Assembly (NCBI GenBank): GCA_937980285.1
Contig: CALJQI010000097.1
Span: forward strand, 1 to 9,362
Origin: an uncultured Gammaproteobacteria bacterium
GTDB lineage: Bacteria > Pseudomonadota > Gammaproteobacteria > GCA-001735895
Direction of reading: 5' to 3'
Length of the DNA: 9,362 nt
Positions 1-4,969 of the stretch are shown here, piece after piece. A program made the position numbers and the translations under genes. Numbering within the stretch: the stretch's first letter is position 1; each line of letters begins with the position of its first letter. Below the pieces are notes generated by a model. That model was given only the letters and a program-made list of their open reading frames with translations. It made no database searches and was not told where the DNA came from.

Positions 1-58
1 GGGTAGATTCGGGATAAGGATTGTCCGGGTCGACTTCCTGGCCTTCTCGCCAACGCAT
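1..58 (-). CDS. Possible 5' end of an unrecognised gene running off the left edge
   Basis: On the minus strand an ATG at 58-56 opens a frame that stays open to the window edge for 19 codons, reading MRWREGQEVDPDNPYPEST. The same frame is open upstream to a stop at 136-134, so 45 codons are open in all, but ATG 58 is the only ATG in it. The stretch just before the ATG holds no clear Shine-Dalgarno site. The residues do not match a family I recognise. The frame could be open by chance, because only the edge of a gene would be visible. The composition (acidic and proline-rich, no rare-residue clusters) is compatible with a real protein but proves nothing. Confidence 0.25.
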   Translation of the reverse strand, partial: MRWREGQEVDPDNPYPEST

Positions 59-191
59 GATTTTCAGTCTCGGTTCGATAACGGCAGTATTGCGCGAGCA
101 GTATATCCAATTCCCGCTCTCGCCCGAATCGTTTTATGCGACGAGATCGAGCTCGGGCCGCCCGCGCACCGCTAACCAAAAACACAGTCTA

Positions 192-206
192 GCGGCAACA
201 AGCCGC
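192..206. other. Small hairpin, 5-bp stem and 5-nt loop
   Basis: GCGGC at 192-196 and GCCGC at 202-206 form a perfect 5-bp stem around the loop AACAA. Read on the minus strand, a run of five T follows about 9 nt downstream (AAAAA at 179-183 on the plus strand), so it is weakly terminator-like in that direction. No minus-strand gene that would need it is visible to the right. It lies in the 59-306 stretch, which otherwise holds only a run of eight C (219-226) and no supported gene. Confidence 0.25.
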
Positions 207-306
207 GTCCCGAAACTTCCCCCCCCAACGAGGCCGACAAAAATTGAAACTATTAGCCGACCCTTGATGTCATCTATTAGGTGTGCAAGCAGCCAGACCG
301 ACAAAT

Positions 307-876
307 ATGATATCGCGACGCAACTTACTCAAAACCGGCGCGGCCGCCGTCGGCGCGACAATGCTGTCGAGGTCGGGGTTGGTGATGGCTAACGCGTCAG
401 ACTACGGCATCATGGGGCAACCGGCGCCCGAACTCCATGTCGACTACTGGATCGACGACAAGGGAGATCCGACCTCGTTCAAACTGGCCGACCATGCGGG
501 TAAATGGATCTTCCTGAAATGCTTTCAGAGCTGGTGCCCGGGCTGTCACTCGCATGGCTTTCCCGCGCTCAGTCAGATTTCGGAGGCGTTGGCGGGTAAC
601 CCGGCTGTCGCCTTCGCCGGTATTCAGACCGTGTTCGAAGGTCACTATACCAATACCGTCGACAAGGTTCGCAAGATACAGTTGCAATACGATTTGCAGA
701 TGCCGATGGGCCACGATCCCGGCCTCGAAAACGGCCACCCCAGGACCATGGTCGATTACCGTACCGGGGGTACACCGTGGATGATCCTGATAAATCCCGA
801 GGGCAAGGTAATCTTCAATGACTATGGTATCGACGTGGAGAAAGCGATCGCCTTCCTGGCTAAGCAGACATCGTGA
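307..876 (+). CDS. Tat-exported thioredoxin-like (TlpA/peroxiredoxin superfamily) protein
   Basis: This 189-residue protein is probably a periplasmic thiol-disulfide or peroxide-handling protein. It opens with a twin-arginine signal, SRRNLLK at residues 3-9, then a hydrophobic Ala/Gly-rich stretch (about 10-20) and a likely signal peptidase site after A28-N29-A30. The mature part has a thioredoxin fold: the strand WIFLKCF is followed by the active-site motif W-C77-P-G-C80-H, and the cis-proline region is GGTPWMILINPEGKVIF near the C-terminus. A further cysteine, C72, sits five residues before the active-site pair. I prefer the ATG at 307 over the upstream GTG at 283 because it places the RR pair at residues 4-5, as is normal for Tat signals; neither start has a good Shine-Dalgarno site. 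The gene stands alone and its 3' end is 25 bp from that of the convergent LysR gene. The fold and export signal are clear. The substrate is unknown: reductase, oxidase or peroxiredoxin all remain possible. Confidence 0.85.
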   Translation: MISRRNLLKTGAAAVGATMLSRSGLVMANASDYGIMGQPAPELHVDYWIDDKGDPTSFKLADHAGKWIFLKCFQSWCPGCHSHGFPALSQISEALAGNPAVAFAGIQTVFEGHYTNTVDKVRKIQLQYDLQMPMGHDPGLENGHPRTMVDYRTGGTPWMILINPEGKVIFNDYGIDVEKAIAFLAKQTS

Positions 877-901
877 CGGCGGCGCCTGATTCCGGTGCAG
901 C

Positions 902-1819
902 CTAGGAGCGCAGCATCGTTTCCTGCGCCGCCTCTTCCAGCAGCCAGTCGGAAAAGGCGCGTACCTTGGCCCGGCGCAGGTATTCGTGCGGGCACACCAG
1001 CCAGTAGGAAAACTTGGCCGGTATCGCCAGCTCGAAGGGTTTGACCAACCGCCCTGCTTTCAAATCCCCGGCCACGGCATGGTGGCTGACCAGGGCAACG
1101 CCGTTACCGTTGATCGCCGATTCGATGGCCATGCTCTCGAAGTTGAACAGCGGGCCATGCTCTACATCGATACCGCTTATCCCCGCGGCCTCGAACCACA
1201 TGCGCCAGTCCGGCAACAGCAATTTCAAATGGTCCCAGTCGACATGTAACAGGCGATGATGCTTCAGATCTTCGGGGTGATTCAGGGGATTTCCGCCGGC
1301 CATCAGGCCCGGGCTGCAAACCGGGCTGAATTCCTCGTCGAAAACCCGGCTGACGTGCAATCCCGGGTAATCCCCGAGGCTCAGCCGGATACTGACGTCG
1401 ATGCCGTCACGATCGAAATCGCGCGGCACCAGGGAAGCGTCCAGCCGCAGGTCGATATCGGGATGTCGCTCGGAAAAAACGGGCAGCCGCTGAAGCAGCC
1501 ATTTGGCGGCGAAGGTCGGCGGCGTGCTGACCGTCAACAGCCCCGTTTCCTTGTCCTGCACCAGTCGCTCGACAGCTTCGGCCAGCTTATCGAAACCTTC
1601 CGTCACCAGGGGCAGCACGGCGCGGGCTTCCTCACTCGGTTTGATGGCCCTGGTCAAGCGGTGGAAAAGCGTAATGCCGAGATATTCCTCCAGCTGCCTG
1701 ATTTGCTGGCTGACTGCGGCCGGGGTCACGTGAAGCTCTTCAGCAGCCCTAGAAAAACTTAGCAAACGCGCGGCAGACTCAAAGGCACGCAACGAATTTA
1801 AAGGCGGTAGCTTGCGCAT
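902..1819 (-). CDS. LysR-family transcriptional regulator, GcvA-like
   Basis: This 305-residue protein has the usual LysR length. The N-terminal winged helix-turn-helix covers about residues 1-65 (LPPLNSLRAFESAARLLSFS, then RAAEELHVTPAAVSQQIRQL and EEYLGITLFHR). An effector-binding periplasmic-protein-like domain follows from about residue 90 (LLTVSTPPTFAAKWLLQRLP...). The opening LPPLNSLRAFESAAR and the phrase PEDLKHHRLLH resemble E. coli GcvA and its relatives. No glycine cleavage gene is in view, so the regulon is not gcv by context. The start at 1819 gives the family-typical N-terminus, although the region before it shows no Shine-Dalgarno site. A palindrome lies 10 bp upstream of the start codon and could serve autoregulation. 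The regulator is divergent from a 39-codon gene, the classical arrangement for a LysR protein and its target. Family assignment is firm; the ligand and targets are unknown. Confidence 0.93.
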   Translation of the reverse strand: MRKLPPLNSLRAFESAARLLSFSRAAEELHVTPAAVSQQIRQLEEYLGITLFHRLTRAIKPSEEARAVLPLVTEGFDKLAEAVERLVQDKETGLLTVSTPPTFAAKWLLQRLPVFSERHPDIDLRLDASLVPRDFDRDGIDVSIRLSLGDYPGLHVSRVFDEEFSPVCSPGLMAGGNPLNHPEDLKHHRLLHVDWDHLKLLLPDWRMWFEAAGISGIDVEHGPLFNFESMAIESAINGNGVALVSHHAVAGDLKAGRLVKPFELAIPAKFSYWLVCPHEYLRRAKVRAFSDWLLEEAAQETMLRS

Positions 1820-1829
1820 GGGAGAATTC

Positions 1830-1845
1830 TAACTGATAACAGTTA
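1830..1845. promoter_or_regulatory. Palindrome upstream of the LysR gene, candidate operator
   Basis: TAACTG (1830-1835) and CAGTTA (1840-1845) are perfect inverted 6-bp arms around ATAA. With one base skipped the symmetry extends outward to TTCT on the left and AGAA on the right. LysR proteins bind imperfect dyads and often repress their own gene from sites near the start codon; this site is 10 bp upstream of the regulator's ATG. Binding is inferred, not shown. Confidence 0.45.
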
Positions 1846-1879
1846 AGAAAATCTATCGTATCATTTAAGAAAGCATCGT

Positions 1880-1908
1880 TTGTCGAAAAGGCCTCTAGAG
1901 TCCATTAT
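1880..1908 (+). promoter_or_regulatory. Candidate sigma70 promoter of the 39-codon gene
   Basis: TTGTCG at 1880-1885 (4 of 6 to the -35 consensus) and CATTAT at 1903-1908 (4 of 6 to the -10 consensus) are separated by 17 bp. Transcription would begin near 1915, inside the palindrome at 1907-1921, and leave a leader of about 38 nt. On the opposite strand TCGACA (5 of 6 to -35) overlaps the same -35 box, but I see no well-spaced -10 to go with it. Confidence 0.35.
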
Positions 1909-1921
1909 TCGATCATCGAAT
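1907..1921. promoter_or_regulatory. Perfect 15-bp palindrome, candidate operator
   Basis: ATTCGAT (1907-1913) and ATCGAAT (1915-1921) are exact inverted repeats around a single C. The site overlaps the predicted -10 box and start point of the 39-codon gene, so a protein bound here could block its transcription. As RNA the arms would leave no workable loop, so a DNA-binding role is more likely than a hairpin role. Confidence 0.45.
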
Positions 1922-1939
1922 CAAACCAACGGCTTTTAC

Positions 1940-1944
1940 AGGAG
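1940..1944 (+). promoter_or_regulatory. Strong ribosome binding site of the 39-codon gene
   Basis: AGGAG lies 8 nt before the ATG at 1953, which is close to ideal spacing. It is the main evidence that the very short reading frame after it is translated. Confidence 0.7.
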
Positions 1945-1952
1945 AATTTACA

Positions 1953-2072
1953 ATGACCCACGCAGACAACGCAGCTTCAGGCTCATCCGTTACCCTGTCG
2001 ATCATGCTTTCAGAAGCGATTTACAGGGCCGTCGTCGCCGTCGAGCGGATCGTTCAGCGCTTTTCGAAATAA
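1953..2072 (+). CDS. Small protein of 39 residues, function unknown, divergent from the LysR gene
   Basis: The frame runs from ATG 1953 to TAA 2070-2072 and has a strong Shine-Dalgarno site. The product begins with a polar, Ser/Ala-rich segment (residues 1-12). It continues as a likely amphipathic helix (about 13-37) with hydrophobic I17, M18, L19, I23, V27, V28, V30, I33, V34 and F37, and with charged R25, E31, R32, R36 and K39. It has no cysteine and no clear membrane span. I do not recognise the family. The layout (polar N-terminus, then a helix with basic residues) recalls the N-terminal half of DUF1127/YjiS-type small proteins. However, the arginine-rich C-terminal motif that defines that family is missing, so this is only a thought. 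A long hairpin follows 20 bp after the stop. The divergent LysR regulator is the obvious candidate controller. Confidence 0.6.
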   Translation: MTHADNAASGSSVTLSIMLSEAIYRAVVAVERIVQRFSK

Positions 2073-2091
2073 TCCCGCCAGGCTAAGACAG

Positions 2092-2142
2092 CGGAAAAAA
2101 GGAAGATAGGAGCGCTAACCGCTTCCGGCTTCCTCTTTTCCG
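2092..2142. terminator. Long hairpin between convergent genes, probable bidirectional terminator
   Basis: Positions 2092-2105 pair with 2129-2142 in a 14-bp stem with one mismatch. Inside it, GGAGCG (2109-2114) pairs with CGCTTCC (2120-2126) with one bulged base. The lower stem is A-rich on the left and T-rich on the right, so each strand reads a T-rich arm. No separate U-tract follows. It sits between the stop of the 39-codon gene and the stop of the convergent rdgC, where a terminator for both directions would be expected. Confidence 0.55.
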
Positions 2143-2190
2143 GCGCGACAGGATCGAGCCTGACGATACCCCAGGCATTATGCCTCTAAT

Positions 2191-3126
2191 TCAAGCGGAC
2201 GCCGCGCCGCCCGCCGCCTGATTTAAATCTTCCCCGCCCAGCGCGCTCAGCAGCGCTTCGAGAAAGCCGGCCAGTTCCAGCGCCATGATGGAGAAATCCA
2301 CGTCGAAGCGGGTAGCGACATCATCGGCTTCGATATCGTCGGCCTGCTCCTGCACCATCTCGGAAAAGCGCAGCCGCTTGATCACCAGCTTTTCGTCGAG
2401 CACGAATTCAATCCGCTGCTGCCAGTTCAGCGCCAGCTTGCTGACATGCATGCCGGTTTTCAGGTGATTGACGATCTCGGCCGCCGCCAGGTTCTGATTC
2501 TTGCAGCGAATCACGCAGCTGATATCGGCGTTATCGCGCAGCTCGCATTCCTCGCCCAGCTCGAAACCCTGCCCGGGCTGCGCACTGTCCACCCATCGCG
2601 TCATGACATCGATCGGCTGGCTGTTCGACGCCAGCGGAACCAGGGACAGCGAACCGAGCGCCGAGCGCAGGTCGTCGATCAATTCCTCGGCGCGTTTGGC
2701 CGAAGCCGCGTTGACCACCAGCAGGTTGTCGCGCGGCGAGATATAGGCGTACTGCAGTGACGAGCGGACAAAGGCTTTGGGCAACAGGCTGAAAACGATT
2801 TCATCCTTTAGCGAACGCCGCTGTTTGGCCGGCAGTTTGCGCGCTTCCTGCTCTTCGATTTGCAATACCTTTTCCTCCAGCGCCTCGTTGACCACCGCGG
2901 CCGGCAGCAGCCTGTCCTGGCGTTTACTGCAAATCATCAGGTAACCATTGGTCGCATGCACGAATTCACTGCCGTGTCGGCCCAGCGGCGGCGCCCAGCC
3001 CGTGCGGCTCGTCTCCTGGCTGCCGCAGGGCACGAAACTGCTTTCTTCGAGCTGCCTGCCCAGCGTTTCGGCGTCGAGTTCGAAAGGTTTGGTAAAGCGA
3101 TACAGCTGTAGATTCTTGAACCACAT
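2191..3126 (-). CDS. rdgC: Recombination-associated protein RdgC
   Basis: RdgC is a nucleoid-associated protein that forms a dimeric ring around DNA and limits RecA access, affecting recombination and replication-fork repair. The protein here has 311 residues, close to the 303 of E. coli RdgC. It starts with the family hallmark MWFKNLQLYRF. It also carries KRQDRLLPAAVVNEAL and the segment RSSLQYAYISPRDNLLVVNAASAKRAEEL typical of the family. The reading frame is open upstream to 3264, but the ATG at 3126 is chosen because the conserved N-terminus begins exactly there and AGGGA lies about 11 nt before it. The C-terminal tail is Gly/Ala-rich. The gene is monocistronic in this window: convergent with a small gene on one side and divergent from a radical SAM gene on the other. 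Assignment is firm. Confidence 0.96.
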   Translation of the reverse strand: MWFKNLQLYRFTKPFELDAETLGRQLEESSFVPCGSQETSRTGWAPPLGRHGSEFVHATNGYLMICSKRQDRLLPAAVVNEALEEKVLQIEEQEARKLPAKQRRSLKDEIVFSLLPKAFVRSSLQYAYISPRDNLLVVNAASAKRAEELIDDLRSALGSLSLVPLASNSQPIDVMTRWVDSAQPGQGFELGEECELRDNADISCVIRCKNQNLAAAEIVNHLKTGMHVSKLALNWQQRIEFVLDEKLVIKRLRFSEMVQEQADDIEADDVATRFDVDFSIMALELAGFLEALLSALGGEDLNQAAGGAASA

Positions 3127-3175
3127 GGATGAAATTTTCCCTGAAACCGAGTGCGTGTGAATTTTCGAGCTGCGC

Positions 3176-3184
3176 AGTCTATCA
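3176..3184 (-). promoter_or_regulatory. Candidate extended -10 box for rdgC
   Basis: On the minus strand the sequence TGATAGACT reads as TGn followed by TAGACT (4 of 6 to the -10 consensus). No good -35 box lies 16-18 bp upstream, which an extended -10 promoter can tolerate. The leader to the ATG at 3126 would be about 40 nt. This rests on motif match alone. Confidence 0.3.
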
Positions 3185-3188
3185 GCTT

Positions 3189-3230
3189 GCCGCCGAAAAA
3201 CCATCGCGCCGTTAGCCTGGATTCGGCGGC
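3189..3230. repeat. Perfect 9-bp inverted repeat in the rdgC/radical SAM divergent region
   Basis: GCCGCCGAA (3189-3197) and TTCGGCGGC (3222-3230) are exact inverse complements with 24 bp between them. The repeat lies between the candidate promoters of the two divergent genes. It could be a two-site operator or a stem that insulates the transcripts from each other. No T-tract adjoins either arm, so a simple terminator is less likely. Confidence 0.4.
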
Positions 3231-3235
3231 CGTTG

Positions 3236-3264
3236 TTCAGAGCGGCGCTATTGTCGGTTATCAT
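3236..3264 (+). promoter_or_regulatory. Candidate sigma70 promoter of the radical SAM gene
   Basis: TTCAGA at 3236-3241 (4 of 6) and TATCAT at 3259-3264 (5 of 6) are spaced by 17 bp. Transcription would begin near 3271, leaving a leader of about 36 nt before the ATG at 3307. Confidence 0.4.
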
Positions 3265-3306
3265 TGGATTTTCCGCCCCTCATGCCGCATAGCCCTGACC
3301 GAACGG

Positions 3307-4821
3307 ATGAACAACACGATTCTGCTAACCACGCTCAACGCGCGCTACATGCACTGCGCCTTTGCGCTTCGTTACCTGTACGCAAACCTCGGCGAGCTGC
3401 AGCAACAGGCGCAGATAGTCGAGTTCACCATCCAGCAGCGCGCCATCGATATCGTCGAGCAATTGCTCGCTCGCAAGCCCGCCATCATCGGTTTCAGCGT
3501 GTACATCTGGAACGTGACCGAGACCACCGCGGTGGTCGAGCTGCTGAAGCAGGTATCGCCACGAACCACCGTGGTGCTGGGCGGCCCGGAGGTCAGTTTT
3601 GCCAACGACCTGCCGGCGCTCGCCGAACAGGCCGACCACGTCATAACCGGCCCCGGCGAAATCAGCTTTCGCCAGCTGTGCCGGGACCTGCTGCGACGGA
3701 TTCCGATGGCGTCTAAAATTATCGCCGGCAGCAGCGTCAGCCTCGACCAGCTCGAGCTGCCCTACGCTTTTTACAACGACGAGGATTTGCGCAACCGCCT
3801 GATCTATGTCGAGGCCTCGCGCGGCTGCCCGTTCAAATGCGAGTTTTGCCTGTCTTCGCTCGACAGGACCGCGAAACCCTTCGAGCTCGGGCGCTTCCTC
3901 GATGCGATGGACGACCTTTATCGCCGCGGCGCGCGTAATTTCAAGTTCATCGATCGAACCTTCAACCTCAAGGTCAGCACCAGCGTCGCGATCCTCGAGT
4001 TTTTCCTGGCGCGCATGGATGACGATCTGTACCTGCATTTCGAAGTCATCCCCGATAGCCTGCCGCGCAAACTCGCGCAGGTGCTGGCCAGGTTCCCGCC
4101 GGACTCGCTGCAGTTCGAAATCGGCGTGCAGACCTTCGACGGCCGGATCCAGCAAACCATCAGCCGCAAACAGGACAACCAGGCGTCGCGCGACAACCTG
4201 CGCTGGCTGCGCCAGCACACCGGCGCGCATATTCATGCCGACCTGATCTTCGGCCTGCCCGGGGACAGCCTGGAAAACTTCGCGAAAAGTTTCGATCAGC
4301 TGGTGTCGCTGAACCCGCAGGAGATACAGCTCGGCATTCTGAAGCGCCTGCGCGGCGCGCCGATCAACCGGCATAACGACGAATTCGAGCTACGCTACAA
4401 CCCGGCGGCGCCGTACAACGTCCTGAGCACGCGCGATATCGACTTCCAGACCATGCAGCGGGTCAACCGTTTTGCGCGCTTCTGGGACCTGATCGGCAAT
4501 TCCGGCCGCTTTCGCAACAGCCTGCCGCTGATCCTGGCGCAGCGCCCGTTCGAACGCTTCCTCGAACTGAGCGACAGCCTTTACGACCTCGCCGGCAGCA
4601 CCTGGAAAATATCCCTGCGCCGCCTGTTTAGCCTGCTGTTCAGCGTGTTAACCGAGCAATTGAAGCTGGACCCGGCGCAGGTGCGCGAGGCGCTAGATGC
4701 CGACTTCAAGCTAAGCGGGCAAAAGGGCGTCATCGATCTCGACAAACCAGGGCCGGAAGCAGTTATCCGTTCGGGCGTCGCCAACAAACGTCAACGCCTG
4801 CACCAGCGCGACCCCGCCTGA
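3307..4821 (+). CDS. B12-binding-domain radical SAM protein, DUF4080 type
   Basis: This 504-residue protein has three parts. An N-terminal Rossmann-like B12-binding domain (about 1-130) contains LNARYMH at 10-16, the loop GFSVYIWN at 62-69 and GGPEVSF at 92-98. A radical SAM barrel follows (about 160-350) with the cluster motif C174-PFK-C178-EF-C181 directly after EASRG, plus FKFIDRTFN, EIGVQT and DLIFGLPGD. The C-terminal region (FARFWDLIGNSGRF and beyond) matches my memory of the DUF4080 extension. Such proteins bind a [4Fe-4S] cluster and SAM, and many B12-dependent members methylate or rearrange unactivated carbons. The classical cobalamin-ligand motif DxHxxG is absent, so whether cobalamin binds is uncertain. 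The ATG at 3307 starts the conserved domain; the frame is open back to 3151, but those residues do not look like this family. The ribosome binding site is weak. No substrate or precursor gene is adjacent. Confidence 0.9.
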   Translation: MNNTILLTTLNARYMHCAFALRYLYANLGELQQQAQIVEFTIQQRAIDIVEQLLARKPAIIGFSVYIWNVTETTAVVELLKQVSPRTTVVLGGPEVSFANDLPALAEQADHVITGPGEISFRQLCRDLLRRIPMASKIIAGSSVSLDQLELPYAFYNDEDLRNRLIYVEASRGCPFKCEFCLSSLDRTAKPFELGRFLDAMDDLYRRGARNFKFIDRTFNLKVSTSVAILEFFLARMDDDLYLHFEVIPDSLPRKLAQVLARFPPDSLQFEIGVQTFDGRIQQTISRKQDNQASRDNLRWLRQHTGAHIHADLIFGLPGDSLENFAKSFDQLVSLNPQEIQLGILKRLRGAPINRHNDEFELRYNPAAPYNVLSTRDIDFQTMQRVNRFARFWDLIGNSGRFRNSLPLILAQRPFERFLELSDSLYDLAGSTWKISLRRLFSLLFSVLTEQLKLDPAQVREALDADFKLSGQKGVIDLDKPGPEAVIRSGVANKRQRLHQRDPA

Positions 4822-4924
4822 AAGAGATACAGATCGGCTCCCCTCGACCCGCTACCCGCCAGCAAGACTTCGTTCGGACCAGGCCTTTGATGGCAAATCA
4901 TTTCTATATCGCCGGCGCTCGGGT

Positions 4925-4930
4925 TAAGAT
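4925..4930 (+). promoter_or_regulatory. Weak candidate -10 box upstream of hrpB
   Basis: TAAGAT (4 of 6 to the -10 consensus) is preceded by GGGT and would place transcription near 4937, about 33 nt before the TTG start. No convincing -35 is present. The rest of the 148-bp gap (4822-4969) shows no hairpin or gene that I can support. Confidence 0.22.
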
Positions 4931-4969
4931 TTTCGCTCCCTGACCCAGGCATCCCAAAGGCGCAGCGAC

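Noticed and set aside
219..226. Run of eight C as a phase-variable tract
   Set aside because: It lies about 80 bp upstream of the nearest supported gene, outside any coding frame that I trust, and a single tract with no neighbouring contingency features is weak.
21..392. 123-codon plus-strand open frame at the left end
   Set aside because: It is Ser/Arg-rich without domain-like pattern, lacks a ribosome binding site and overlaps the start of the well-supported Tat thioredoxin-like gene in another frame.
1880..2086. 68-codon plus-strand frame overlapping the 39-codon gene
   Set aside because: It begins at a TTG inside the promoter-like region without a Shine-Dalgarno site, whereas the 39-codon frame has one at ideal spacing.
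3127..3264. N-terminal extension of RdgC to an upstream start
   Set aside because: The conserved MWFKNL N-terminus begins at 3126 and the extra residues are not family-like; they cross the inverted repeat and promoter region.
3151..3306. N-terminal extension of the radical SAM protein
   Set aside because: The 52 extra residues look like translated spacer and would overlap the divergent promoter region; the B12-type domain begins at the 3307 ATG.
3325..4374. 349-codon minus-strand open frame opposite the radical SAM gene
   Set aside because: It is the antisense mirror of a GC-rich coding region, with no recognisable motif and composition set by the sense gene's codon bias.
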